Origin: Marinobacterium rhizophilum
Lineage (GTDB): Bacteria > Pseudomonadota > Gammaproteobacteria > Pseudomonadales > Balneatricaceae
NCBI RefSeq assembly: GCF_024397915.1
Contig: NZ_CP073347.1
Span: forward strand, 2,108,001 to 2,172,000
Direction of reading: 5' to 3'
DNA length: 64,000 bases
A program made the position numbers and the translations under genes. The stretch's first letter is position 1. Each line of letters starts with the position of its first letter. This document shows, in pieces, positions 8,862 through 17,716 of the stretch. The notes beneath the pieces were generated by a model that searched no databases, was not told the DNA's origin, and saw only the letters and a program-made list of their open reading frames with translations.

Positions 8862-10859
8862 ATGAGCATTGCGACCAGCGACACCTCACATGACCGTCTG
8901 ATTCTCGACTCCTGGGAGCGTTGCCGCGCCTACGGGCTGGATCACGGCAGCCAGCCAGGGCTGCAGCAACTGGCAAGTTCGGAGTGCAAGGTACTGCGCG
9001 AGGAACACAATGCCCTGGTGCACACCACCGGGCAGGAAGTGCTGCCCTTCTACGAGAACATTCTCTCCAACAGCAAATGCATGATTCTGCTCACCGACTG
9101 CCGCGGCCAGGTGCTCAACGGCTGGGGCGACCAGCGCTTCGTGGGGCCGCGTCAAAAGGCCTTTTTTCAGCAGGGCACCAGCTGGCAGGAAAGAGCCCAC
9201 GGCACCAATGCCATCGGTACCGCGATTGCGTCCGGGCAGGCGGTGCAGGTACAGCGTGATGAACACTTCCTCAAGGCCAACCGCTTCATGATCGGTTCGG
9301 CGGCGCCCATTTTCGATGTCAATCGCGACCTGCTCGGTGTGCTGGATGTTTCCAGCGATGCCTACCTGCCCCAGGCCCATACCCTGGGGATGGTCAAACT
9401 GATGTCACAGTCGGTGGAAAACCGGCTGATTATCAAAATGTTCAGCGCTGAACACTTTGTGCTCACCTTCAACACCAACCTGGACAACATCGACAGCCAG
9501 TGGTCGGGACTTTTGGTGTTCAATGAAGCTGGCACCGTCATCTCGGCCAACCGCCGGGCCGAGTTGCTGCTGGGGTACGACCTGGCGCTGGCCAGTATCA
9601 GCCAACTGTTCGACTGCCGATTGCGGGACCTGAAAAACCAGCCCGAGCTGCTCCCCCTGCAACTCAAAACGCCCGGCCAGCATCACATGTACGGCGTCAT
9701 CAAACGCCCGAGCCAGCAGGTGATTCAAGTGGTTGATTTTCGCCAGCCCCAGCCCGCTGCCCCCGCGCCAGCCCCGACCCCTGGCTCGAACACAGACCCC
9801 ACAAGGCCCCGCGATGGCGTCATCGGGCTGGACCAGATCGGTTATGGCGATGCCCGGGTTGATCGCTGCGTGCGCCAGGCCGAACGCATTATCGAAAAGG
9901 ACATCCCCATTTTGATCCACGGTGAAACCGGCGTCGGCAAGGAGGTGTTCGTCAAGGCGCTGCACCAGCACAGCTCGCGCAGCCGCTTTGCGCTGGTGGC
10001 GGTCAACTGCGCCGCCATACCCGGCGAACTGGTGGAGTCCGAACTGTTTGGCTATGAAAAAGGCGCCTTTACCGGGGCCAGCAACAAGGGCGCCATCGGC
10101 CTGATCCGCAAGGCGCACAGGGGTACGCTGTTTCTGGACGAAATCGGCGAAATGCCGCTCCAGGCCCAGGCCCGACTGCTGCGCGTGCTGCAGGAACGCA
10201 AGGTCACACCGCTGGGGTCCACCGAGTCCTACCCGGTGGATATCAAGCTCGTTTCAGCCACCAACCGCTGCCTTCGCAGCCAGGTGCAGGATGGCCACTT
10301 CCGCCAGGACCTGTACTACCGCGTCACCGGCCTGAATATCGAGCTGCCACCGCTGCGCGAACGCACCGACAGGCGCGCACTCTTCCAGCAGGTACACCGG
10401 CTGCACCGCGATCCCGGCCAGAGCGCGCCCCTGTCCGAGGAAATACTAAAGCTGTTCGACCTGCATCCCTGGCCCGGCAATATTCGCCAGCTGATCAGCG
10501 TGCTGCAGATTGCGCTGGCCATGGCGGACGACGACCCGATCGAGGCCTGGCACCTGCCCGACGACTTCTTTCAGGATATCGAACAGCAGCGCAACGCCCC
10601 GCCCGCAAGTTCAGCCCCGGGATCCATTGCTCAGTGTCCGCCCCATGCTCCCGAGCAGGGCGAGCCCGCCGCGCAGCCCTCCGTTGCCGATGCAGCGTCC
10701 CAGCCGCCTGCGCCGTTACAGGAAGCCGCGTCGGCAGAAGCCACCCTGGCGGCCTACAGCCTGCACCAAGGCAATATATCCCGCACCGCCAAGGCGCTGG
10801 GCATCAGCCGCAACACCCTGTACAAGCGCTTGCGCGATCTGGGACTGCGCCAGTCGTAA
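8862..10859 (+). CDS. Sigma-54-dependent activator, GAF-AAA+-Fis (AcoR-like)
   Basis: 665 residues. An N-terminal GAF-type sensor (about 60-200, with RAHGTNAIGTAI) is followed by a PAS-like linker and a sigma-54 interaction AAA+ domain. This has Walker A GETGVGKE at about 354-361, GAFTGA near 401, Walker B TLFLDEIGEM and the arginine-finger region LRERTDRRAL. A Fis-type helix-turn-helix ends the protein (NISRTAKALGISRNTLYKRL). The order matches AcoR and other alcohol or acetoin regulators. It is transcribed away from the glycerol importer operon, which carries a -24/-12 promoter, so that operon is the obvious target. Glycerol or a related alcohol as ligand is inference. Confidence 0.9.
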   Translation: MSIATSDTSHDRLILDSWERCRAYGLDHGSQPGLQQLASSECKVLREEHNALVHTTGQEVLPFYENILSNSKCMILLTDCRGQVLNGWGDQRFVGPRQKAFFQQGTSWQERAHGTNAIGTAIASGQAVQVQRDEHFLKANRFMIGSAAPIFDVNRDLLGVLDVSSDAYLPQAHTLGMVKLMSQSVENRLIIKMFSAEHFVLTFNTNLDNIDSQWSGLLVFNEAGTVISANRRAELLLGYDLALASISQLFDCRLRDLKNQPELLPLQLKTPGQHHMYGVIKRPSQQVIQVVDFRQPQPAAPAPAPTPGSNTDPTRPRDGVIGLDQIGYGDARVDRCVRQAERIIEKDIPILIHGETGVGKEVFVKALHQHSSRSRFALVAVNCAAIPGELVESELFGYEKGAFTGASNKGAIGLIRKAHRGTLFLDEIGEMPLQAQARLLRVLQERKVTPLGSTESYPVDIKLVSATNRCLRSQVQDGHFRQDLYYRVTGLNIELPPLRERTDRRALFQQVHRLHRDPGQSAPLSEEILKLFDLHPWPGNIRQLISVLQIALAMADDDPIEAWHLPDDFFQDIEQQRNAPPASSAPGSIAQCPPHAPEQGEPAAQPSVADAASQPPAPLQEAASAEATLAAYSLHQGNISRTAKALGISRNTLYKRLRDLGLRQS

Positions 10860-10875
10860 CAGCGCGCGCAACAAA

Positions 10876-10908
10876 AAGCCGCCGTTTCCCGAACGGGGAA
10901 ACGGCCTG
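10876..10908. terminator. Bidirectional terminator between the activator gene and glpK
   Basis: The stem GCCGTTTCCC / GGGAAACGGC (10 bp, 5-base loop) lies between two convergent genes. The minus strand has TTTTT after the stem, serving glpK. The plus-strand side has only CTGTTTA. Confidence 0.85.
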
Positions 10909-10927
10909 TTTAGTACGGATACCTGTA

Positions 10928-12409
10928 CTAGTTCGTCTGCACCCTGGACACCGCTTTCTTCCAGCCCTCATAGAGGCCGTCACGCCGCGCCTTGTCCATG
11001 CTGGGTTCAAAACGCCGCTCGCATTGCCACAGTTTTTCCAGCGACTCCAGCGAATCAAACACACCGGCCTTCAGGCCCGCCAGGTAAGCCACGCCCAGTG
11101 CCGTGGTTTCGATGATCCTGGGTCGATCCACCGTGGCGCCCAGAATATCGGCCAGGTAGTTCAGCACCCAGTTATTCGCCACCATGCCGCCATCCACCCG
11201 CAGCGCCACCGGGCGCACGCCATCGCTTTCCATGGCTTTTTGCAGATCCTTGGTCTGGTAGCAGACCGACTGCAGACCCGCCGTTACGATTTCCTTGATA
11301 CCGGTATCGCGCGTGAGACCAAAGATGGCGCCGCGGGCATTGGGGTCCCAATGGGGTGCTCCAAGCCCGGTAAAGGCAGGCACCAGGTAAACCCCGTGAT
11401 CCAGGGATGTCTGCTCGGCCAGGGGCTCCGCCTCGCTGGCGCCGCGAATCAGCTGCAGGCCATCGCGTAACCACTGAATGGTGGCGCCGGCCACAAAGAT
11501 GCTGCCCTCCAGCGCATAGGTGGGCACGCCATTCAGGCGATAGGCCACTGTGGTGAGCAGGCGATGTTCAGACTTGAGTGCCTTGAGCCCGGTATTGAGC
11601 ATCAAGAAACAGCCGGTGCCATAGGTACTCTTGGCCATGCCCTCACGAAAACAGGTCTGCCCGAACAGCGCCGCCTGCTGGTCACCGGCGACGCCGTAGA
11701 CCGGTATCTCGGCCCCCAGCAGTTCGGCATCCACACGACCGAAATCATCGGACGAGTCCATCACCTCTGGCAGCATACTGGCCGGGATACCAAACAGGTC
11801 CAGCAGCTCCTGGTCCCACTGCTGGGTATGGATATTGAACAGCAGCGTACGCGATGCATTGGTGGCATCGGTGCGATGCTCGCGCCCGCCGGTCAAATGC
11901 CACAGCAGGTAGGTATCCACGGTACCGAATACCAGCTCTCCGCGCTCGGCCCGCTCTAGGGCACCTGGCACCTGTTGCAGAATCCAGCGAATCTTGGTGG
12001 CGGAAAAATAGGGGTCTATCAGCAGGCCGGTCTTGGCGTTAATCGTCGCCTCCAGCCCCTGCTCCTTGAGAGATTCACAGTATTGCGCCGTGCGCCGGTC
12101 CTGCCAGACGATGGCATTGTAGAGCGGCTCACCGGTGTTGCGATCCCACACCAGGGTGGTTTCACGCTGATTGGTAATGCCGATGGCGGCGACCTGTTCC
12201 GCGGCTATACCACGCTTGGCCAGGACATCACGGCAGGTCTGCAGCACCGAGTCCCAGATATCGGCAGGCGCATGCTCCACCCAGCCATCCTCGGGAAAGT
12301 GCTGTGCGAACTCCTGCTGGCAGGTGGCCTCAATCTGGCCCTCGCCTGAAAAAACAATGGCCCTGGAGCTGGTCGTGCCCTGATCGATTGCCAGTAAATA
12401 CTTAGTCAT
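10928..12409 (-). CDS. glpK: Glycerol kinase
   Basis: 493 residues, matching the FGGY-family enzyme that phosphorylates glycerol to sn-glycerol 3-phosphate in the cytoplasm. The phosphate-binding AIDQGTTSSRAIVF opens the protein and GVAGDQQAALFGQ and GTGCFLMLNTG follow in the expected order. The start MTKYLLAIDQ has AGGG nine bases upstream; the frame runs further upstream to 12523 without support. It is divergent from glpR across 260 bp that contain spaced TGTTC half-sites. It takes glycerol from the importer and feeds GlpD. Confidence 0.97.
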   Translation of the reverse strand: MTKYLLAIDQGTTSSRAIVFSGEGQIEATCQQEFAQHFPEDGWVEHAPADIWDSVLQTCRDVLAKRGIAAEQVAAIGITNQRETTLVWDRNTGEPLYNAIVWQDRRTAQYCESLKEQGLEATINAKTGLLIDPYFSATKIRWILQQVPGALERAERGELVFGTVDTYLLWHLTGGREHRTDATNASRTLLFNIHTQQWDQELLDLFGIPASMLPEVMDSSDDFGRVDAELLGAEIPVYGVAGDQQAALFGQTCFREGMAKSTYGTGCFLMLNTGLKALKSEHRLLTTVAYRLNGVPTYALEGSIFVAGATIQWLRDGLQLIRGASEAEPLAEQTSLDHGVYLVPAFTGLGAPHWDPNARGAIFGLTRDTGIKEIVTAGLQSVCYQTKDLQKAMESDGVRPVALRVDGGMVANNWVLNYLADILGATVDRPRIIETTALGVAYLAGLKAGVFDSLESLEKLWQCERRFEPSMDKARRDGLYEGWKKAVSRVQTN

Positions 12410-12422
12410 TGATTCGCCCTGC

Positions 12423-12450
12423 TGTTCACGAATGTTCTTTTTTGTTCGTA
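12423..12450. promoter_or_regulatory. Probable GlpR sites upstream of glpK
   Basis: GTTC occurs at 12424, 12434 and 12444, exactly one helical turn apart, within CTGTTCACGAATGTTC and TTTTTTGTTCGTATTC. The half-site ATGTTC/TGTTCG is the same as in the 8682 operator. The sites lie 15-40 bp upstream of the glpK ATG, where a repressor would block it. I infer GlpR binding from half-site identity and position. Confidence 0.5.
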
Positions 12451-12672
12451 TTCTTACCATTACGCCGTAAAAAACCAAGCAGTATTTTCTGTTTCCATCA
12501 GCCGGCGCCGACTCCAGCACCACAGACCACGCCGTTTTTGCGCTCGTAAGCCCTTAAAACTATGAGATAATCGCCACAATTATCGTCACCCCTGCAGACT
12601 CGATACAGGACAGCCTCGCGCATGACCCTACTCAGGCGCGCCTGCACTGCACCAGAAGGAAGAACACGAACC

Positions 12673-13431
12673 ATGACACAGCGTCGCAGACAGGACCTGA
12701 TTCTCGAAATGGTCCAGGCCTCCGGTTTTGTCACCATCGACGAGCTGGTCACGCACTTCCAGGTGACGCCCCAGACCATCAGGCGCGACCTGAACCAGCT
12801 GGCGCAGGACAACAAGCTGCGGCGCCACCACGGCGGTGCCGGCGTTGAATCCAGTACCGAAAACACCGCCTACCAGGCGCGCAAGATCATGGACCTGGAG
12901 GCCAAGGAAAAGATCGCCCAGCAGCTGGTCAGGATCATCCCCGATGGCGCCTCGCTGTTTATCAACATCGGCACCACCACCGAGACTATCGCCCGCGCCC
13001 TGCTCAATCACAACAACCTTCGCATCGTGACCAACAACCTGCATGTGGCCGCCATTCTCTGCGCCAAGGAAGACTTCAGTGTCATCGTCGCAGGCGGCGA
13101 AGTGCGCAACCGTGACGGCGGCATCGTCGGCGAAGCCACGCGGGATTTCATCAACCAGTTTCAGATGGACTTTGGCATCATCGGCATCAGCGGTATCCAC
13201 AGTGACGGCACCCTGCTGGACTTCGACTACCGCGAAGTGCGGGTTGCCCAGACCATTATCGCCAACTCCCGCCAGGTGCTGCTCGCAGCCGACCACTCCA
13301 AGTTCGGTCGCAACGCCATGGTGCGCCTGGGCAATATTGCCCAGGCGCACCATTTCTTTACCGACCAGCCCCCGCCGATGGAAATTCGCCAGCAGCTGAT
13401 CGACCACCAGGTCGAACTGCACATCGTCTGA
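12673..13431 (+). CDS. glpR: Glycerol-3-phosphate regulon repressor GlpR
   Basis: 252-residue DeoR-family repressor. An N-terminal helix-turn-helix (FVTIDELVTHFQVTPQTIRR) precedes a sugar-phosphate sensing domain with the DeoR motifs INIGTTTETIA and VGEATRDFI. The start MTQRRRQDLI has AAGGA upstream; the frame also extends upstream to 12622. It lies between divergent glpK and downstream glpD, and operators of its type occur near glpS, glpK and glpD. By analogy with E. coli GlpR the inducer is glycerol 3-phosphate. Confidence 0.95.
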   Translation: MTQRRRQDLILEMVQASGFVTIDELVTHFQVTPQTIRRDLNQLAQDNKLRRHHGGAGVESSTENTAYQARKIMDLEAKEKIAQQLVRIIPDGASLFINIGTTTETIARALLNHNNLRIVTNNLHVAAILCAKEDFSVIVAGGEVRNRDGGIVGEATRDFINQFQMDFGIIGISGIHSDGTLLDFDYREVRVAQTIIANSRQVLLAADHSKFGRNAMVRLGNIAQAHHFFTDQPPPMEIRQQLIDHQVELHIV

Positions 13432-13824
13432 GCCCCCGGCCGCCCCGACGACGGGCTGCGCACCTGCATAGCCTGCGAATACCTGTATCCAGAACGACCG
13501 ACCCTCGCAAGCCGCGAATCCAGGGGGCCTGACCACGCTGGATCGTGCAGGTCGCAGCCCTTGCATGCGCGGTCCCTTCCTGCCCTTCCTGCCACACCTG
13601 CGTGCAACCAGAGCCGTGCCGCCATACGCCGCGCGTGTGCATTCGAACAGAACGACCGAAAGCCCAACTCGAATATATTTCATCAAAATATGTTCGTTTG
13701 TGATTGTTTGTTTTCGTTATCGAATAGTATAGTAACCACCATCACCTGATATCCCTGCGGGGTGTCGGCCCAACCACAGAGGGCGCCCGCTCGAGAGCGG
13801 CCCCCACCCGGAGACAGACACGGC
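13432..13824 (+). promoter_or_regulatory. glpR-glpD intergenic region with GlpR operator
   Basis: About 390 bp without a convincing gene. The first 240 bp are GC-rich and carry only short low-complexity stretches (CTTCCTGCCCTTCCTGCC). The last 150 bp turn AT-rich and hold the glpD promoter region. TTCGTTATCGAA at 13713-13724 is the reverse complement of the TTCGATAACGAA core of E. coli GlpR operators, and ATGTTCG at 13690-13696 is an extra half-site. A -10-like TAGTAT follows the operator. Confidence 0.65.
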
Positions 13825-15351
13825 ATGACCTCTGAACAGACAGTCCAAGATCTCATCGTCATCGGCGGCGGCGTCAACGGCGCCGGTATCGCCATGGATG
13901 CGGCCGGTCGCGGCCTGAAAGTCATGCTGTGCGAAATGAATGACCTGGCATCGGCCACGTCATCGAGCAGCAGCAAGCTGATCCACGGCGGCCTGCGCTA
14001 CCTGGAACACTACGAATTCCGCCTGGTACGCGAAGCCCTGGCCGAGCGCGAATGCCTGCTGCGCAACTCGCCCCACATCATGTGGCCACTGCGCTTTCGC
14101 CTGCCCCACCGCCCCCACCTGCGCCCCGCCTGGATGATTCGGGCCGGCCTGTTCCTGTATGACAACCTGGCCAAACGCGAACTGCTGCCGGCATCCAACG
14201 GCATCAGGTTTGCCCCCGAAGGCCCGCTGATCAACGATATTACCCGGGGTTTCGAATACTCCGACGGCTGGGTCGACGATGCTCGCCTCGTGGTACTGGT
14301 GGCCATGGCGGCGCGGGAGAAGGGGGCCGATATACGCACCCGTTCGCGCTGTATCAGGGCCGAACGCGACGGTGGTCTCTGGGCGGTCACACTCAGGTGC
14401 GAGCACAGCGGGCGCGAAGAAACCCATCGCTGCCGCGCCCTGGTCAACGCCGCCGGCCCCTGGGTCAGCCAGCTGTTCAACGAAGCCATGACCATCCCGG
14501 CCCCCAAGCAGATCCGCATGGTGAAAGGCAGCCATATCGTGGTGCCACGCATCCACGATGAACACCAGGCCTACATTCTGCAGAACGAAGACAACCGCAT
14601 CGTTTTCGTGATTCCCTACGAAGACAACTTCTCGCTGGTGGGTACCACCGATGTCGACTACCGGGGCAACCCGCGGGATGTCGCCATTTCAGCGGAAGAA
14701 ACGGACTACCTGATCTCGGTGGTGAACAGTCACTTCAAGCAAAAAATCGCAGTCAGTGATGTGGTCTGGAGCTACTCAGGCGTACGCCCGCTGATGGACG
14801 AGGAAACCGGCTCCGCCCAGAAGGCCTCGCGCGACTATAGCTTTGAAACCGACTACAGGGCCGGCAAGGCACCTCTGCTATCCGTGTTTGGTGGCAAGAT
14901 CACCACCTACCGCAAGCTGGCGGAAGCCGCCACCAACAGCATTTGCGAACACTTTCCCCAGGCCCGTGGCGCCTGGACGCGCACCGCCGCCCTGCCAGGC
15001 GGCGACTTCGAAAGCCCGCACAAACTGCTCAGCCAACTCGCGCGCCAGTACCCCTGGCTGCCCGTCGCCCTGGCACGCCGTTTTGTACGCACCTACGGCA
15101 CCCTCAGCCATCGCATCCTCGAGGGCTGTACGGCGGTGACGGACCTGGGCACGCACTTTGGCGCCAGCCTGTACGCCCGGGAAGTGCACTACCTGGTCGA
15201 GTTTGAATGGGCACGGGAAGCCGAGGACGTACTGTGGCGGCGCACCAAGCAGGGCCTCTACCTGCAGGAAGCCGAATGCGCCGCCGTCGAGCATTACATC
15301 AAGGAACTGCTGAGCCAGCCGCCGCTGGCGCTGGTATCTGCACGCAGCTGA
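13825..15351 (+). CDS. glpD: Aerobic glycerol-3-phosphate dehydrogenase
   Basis: 508 residues, close to E. coli GlpD. The FAD-binding IGGGVNGAGIAMDAAGRG is at the N terminus, SSKLIHGGLRYLEHYEF and the active-site region VGTTDVDYRG follow, and LSVFGGKITTYRKLAE completes the substrate-side motifs. It oxidises glycerol 3-phosphate to dihydroxyacetone phosphate at the cytoplasmic membrane and passes electrons to quinone. The start MTSEQTVQDL has GGAGA upstream; the frame also extends to 13762. A GlpR operator precedes it. Confidence 0.97.
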   Translation: MTSEQTVQDLIVIGGGVNGAGIAMDAAGRGLKVMLCEMNDLASATSSSSSKLIHGGLRYLEHYEFRLVREALAERECLLRNSPHIMWPLRFRLPHRPHLRPAWMIRAGLFLYDNLAKRELLPASNGIRFAPEGPLINDITRGFEYSDGWVDDARLVVLVAMAAREKGADIRTRSRCIRAERDGGLWAVTLRCEHSGREETHRCRALVNAAGPWVSQLFNEAMTIPAPKQIRMVKGSHIVVPRIHDEHQAYILQNEDNRIVFVIPYEDNFSLVGTTDVDYRGNPRDVAISAEETDYLISVVNSHFKQKIAVSDVVWSYSGVRPLMDEETGSAQKASRDYSFETDYRAGKAPLLSVFGGKITTYRKLAEAATNSICEHFPQARGAWTRTAALPGGDFESPHKLLSQLARQYPWLPVALARRFVRTYGTLSHRILEGCTAVTDLGTHFGASLYAREVHYLVEFEWAREAEDVLWRRTKQGLYLQEAECAAVEHYIKELLSQPPLALVSARS

Positions 15352-15450
15352 GTTCTTTGGCAGGGTGCATCTCCGCAGCCGGAGTGCTGGCCTATGGCCT
15401 GGCGCCCTGGCTGATGTAAAGCCATCGCCGCAACCGGGCGACAGAGTGCG

Positions 15451-15960
15451 TCAATGCAGGCGCAGCGTCAGGGTGTCACCTCGCTGCACCATCTCAAGGT
15501 CCTTCATGAAGCTCATGCCCAGCAAGACCACCTCGCCCGGCATGCCGGGATTGATATTGCCCGCCACATTACGCAGCACGATGGACCCCAGACGGACTTC
15601 ATCCAGCTGGGTGTCATACACGGTCACCAGCCCATTGGCCGTGGTGGCCTGGCTGGCGTAACCCTGCTTTAGCCCCAGACGCTGCGCCAGGGACAGCGGT
15701 ACGCTGATGCGCGTGGCACCGGTATCCACCAGAAACTGTACCGGCTCGCCATTGATGCGACCGGGCGCAATATAGTGCCCGCTGCGACTGCGCTGCAGCA
15801 CCACTTCCACCGGGCCATCCGCGTCCACAACCATCAACTCGGCATTGGGGTTGTGCTGCCCCTCGAGCCAGGCATCAAAGCCCAGCACCAGCACAGCGAG
15901 GAGTGACAGCCAGGCGGCGAGCCACATCAGCCGACCGATACGGGGTTTCGCGTCATTCAT
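15451..15960 (-). CDS. Membrane-anchored retropepsin-like aspartic protease
   Basis: 169 residues. One transmembrane segment (about 12-28, MWLAAWLSLLAVLVLGF) is followed by a periplasmic clan-AA domain. Its catalytic motif FLVDTGATRISVP carries the single Asp-Thr-Gly of TIGR02281-type retroviral-protease-like proteins, with ILRNVAGNINPGMPGEVVLLGMSFM near the end. Such proteins act as dimers, giving two aspartates. GGTAGGAAT precedes the ATG. Upstream, the ribosome site, ATG and first dozen codons are repeated five more times. Substrate unknown. Confidence 0.85.
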   Translation of the reverse strand: MNDAKPRIGRLMWLAAWLSLLAVLVLGFDAWLEGQHNPNAELMVVDADGPVEVVLQRSRSGHYIAPGRINGEPVQFLVDTGATRISVPLSLAQRLGLKQGYASQATTANGLVTVYDTQLDEVRLGSIVLRNVAGNINPGMPGEVVLLGMSFMKDLEMVQRGDTLTLRLH

Positions 15961-16443
15961 ATTCCTACCACCGGCAAGCCGTTCAGTTTTTCTACATTAC
16001 AGCCAAGCCCGGCATGCCACATCAGGCGGCCAGCGCCGGGTTTCGAGTCATTCATGTTCCTACCACCGGCAAGCCGTTCAGTTGGTTTGCAGTACAGCCA
16101 GGCCCTGAATACCACATCAGGCGACGGGTCCGGGAGGTGCAGGGCTTCGAATCGTTCATGTTCCTACCACCGGCAAGCCGCTCAGTTGGTTTGCAGTACA
16201 GCCAGGCCCTGAATACCACATCAGCCGACCGATACGGAGTTTCGCGTCATTCATGTTCCTACCACCGGCAAGCCGTTCGGTTGGTTTACAGTACAGCCCT
16301 GCAGGCCACATCAGGCGACCGATACGGGATTTCGAGTCATTCATGCTCTTACCACCGGTGGTCCGTTCAGTAGGTTTGCAGTACAGCCCTGCAGGCCACA
16401 CCAAGCGGCCAGCGCGGGGGCTACAGGACTGCAAGTCATTCAT
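15953..16443. repeat. Six-fold reiteration of the protease gene's ribosome site and start
   Basis: Units of 90-103 bp can be phased on TC(A/G)TTCAT at 15953, 16049, 16152, 16247, 16337 and 16436. On the minus strand each carries the same AACTGAACGGCTTGCCGG-like leader, GGTGGTAGGAA(C/T) or a variant of it, an ATG and codons reading MND(A/S)K.RIGRLMW. The copy at 15960 is the real gene start. Parts of the upstream copies join into one open stretch, as in MNDSKSRIGRLMWPAGLY then CKPTERLAGG, but no copy leads into a full protease. Identity among units is high, implying recent or homogenised duplication. Confidence 0.85.
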
Positions 16444-16903
16444 GCTGTTAGAGGCATCCGGCTCCGCGTTAAGTTCAGTGCCGGTGTGCAACGGCATGTC
16501 CACCGACGCCTGGCCGCGCAGCATAGCACGGTCGAACAGGGCTCATCCCCCCACCCCATTAGTCCCAAACCACAGCCCCGGGCCAGGCATTCGGCACCGC
16601 GGGTCACCGCAAAAAAAGTGAATGGATGTAACATGATTCGCAGTTGCCGCAGAAGCGGTACAAAACCGTCCAGGTCGCCACAAAACCCATGGTTAAAGGC
16701 CATAAACCGCAACAAGGATACAGACCAGTACCGTCGAGGCAGGAAATATAGATGAATATTTATAATCATTAAGCTGAAAAAGCGTCGTTTGAGTCGACAT
16801 TGAGGTGTGCGTACTATGGCGCCATCAAATGATTGCAGCGCTCTACGGAGCCAATGGTTTGGGGACCGGCAATTACTTGCAACCGTGACACGAGGCAAAC
16901 GCG
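16444..16903. other. Intergenic region, no gene recognised
   Basis: No ORF here has protein-like composition or a supported start. The right half becomes AT-rich from about 16700, as expected for the promoter of the small gene at 16904. No convincing hairpin terminator or operator was found. Confidence 0.5.
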
Positions 16904-17107
16904 ATGAACAGCACACAGCAGACTGAAACAATCGAAACGCAATTCGATATCAACAACTTCGATTTGCAAGAAATCATGAACCGCGCCCACACCGAGCGCT
17001 CCAAGGTTTTTTACGCATTTTTCAAGTCGCTGTCCTTTAGCCGCCGCCAGGTTGTACCTGTGTGGGAGCAGACTTTCAAGCAGCTGTTCGCTCGCTTTAG
17101 CCACTGA
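16904..17107 (+). CDS. 67-aa uncharacterised protein
   Basis: Sequence starts MNSTQQTETIETQFDINNFD. The middle (LQEIMNRAHTERSKVFYAFF) is an amphipathic helix and the C terminus is basic. GAGGCAAACGCG precedes the ATG and a T-tailed hairpin follows the stop, so it is probably a real monocistronic gene. The layout (short acidic FDIN segment, a MNRAH...R helix, basic tail) resembles the RSP_7527/DUF1127-like class of very small proteobacterial proteins, but I do not assign it with confidence. Confidence 0.7.
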   Translation: MNSTQQTETIETQFDINNFDLQEIMNRAHTERSKVFYAFFKSLSFSRRQVVPVWEQTFKQLFARFSH

Positions 17108-17159
17108 TTCAGGGCGTTAACCGCAACACCCTTTTGATTTACTTGTTGTTCGTTTTTTG

Positions 17160-17192
17160 GTCGGTCCCGGTTACCCGGGCCCGGCCTTTTTT
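17160..17192 (+). terminator. Terminator after the 67-aa gene
   Basis: GTCCCGG and CCGGGCC pair around a TTAC loop region, followed after CGGCC by TTTTTT. The repeat array begins directly after the T tract. Confidence 0.75.
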
Positions 17193-17676
17193 ATGTTCAG
17201 GACGAACGGCAGGCGAATGCTCCCTGCATAGCCTGGCCTCCCACCATCCCTGGCGGTTGTATGCCGCGGGTACATGGATGTACACGACTGCATGGATGCA
17301 GGAGGTAGAGCGACGCAGGATGCCAAAGCCGAGGAGCGGAAATGTTCAGGATGAACGCCACGCAATTGCTCCCTGCATAGCCTCCCACCATCCCTGGCGG
17401 TTGTATGCCGCGGCTGCATGGATGTACACGACTGCATGGATGCAGGAGGTAGAGCGACGCAGGATGCCAAAGCCGAGGAGCGGTAATGTTCAGGACGAAC
17501 GCCACGCGATCGCTCCCTGCATAGCCTGGCCTCCCACCATATAGGGTATCCTCCTTCCTGGACGGCTGTATGCCGCGGCACATGGATGCAGACGACTGCA
17601 TGGATGCAGACGACTGCATGGATGCAGGAGGTAGGGCGACGCAGAATGCCAAAGCCGAGGAGCGGCAATGTTCTGG
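17193..17676. repeat. Tandem repeats of 144-182 bp with small hairpins
   Basis: Units begin at ATGTTC(A/T)GG at 17193, 17342, 17486 and 17668 (the last only its first bases), so lengths are 149, 144 and 182 bp. Each holds GCTCCCTGCATAGCCT, CGGTTGTATGCCGCGG or a variant, one to three ATGGATG hairpins, GGAGGTAG.GCGACGCAG and GCCAAAGCCGAGGAGCGG. Complete dyads are GTACATGGATGTAC and CTGCATGGATGCAG, each a 6-bp stem around GG. The third unit is longer because it has an extra ACGACTGCATGGATGCAG. The array fills the gap between the 67-aa gene and the SDR gene and is not an obvious copy of either. Confidence 0.85.
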
Positions 17677-17716
17677 ACCACCTCCTGTGAGCACCTGAGG
17701 CGCATGCCCGCTACCG

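Noticed and set aside
16156..16524. 122-codon minus-strand ORF over the protease start repeats
   Set aside because: It is a run-on of repeated start segments with no domain and ends within the array; treated as part of the repeat.
17193..17676. CRISPR array
   Set aside because: Units are 144-182 bp with diverged internal sequence, with no constant 25-40 bp repeat, unique spacers or cas genes.
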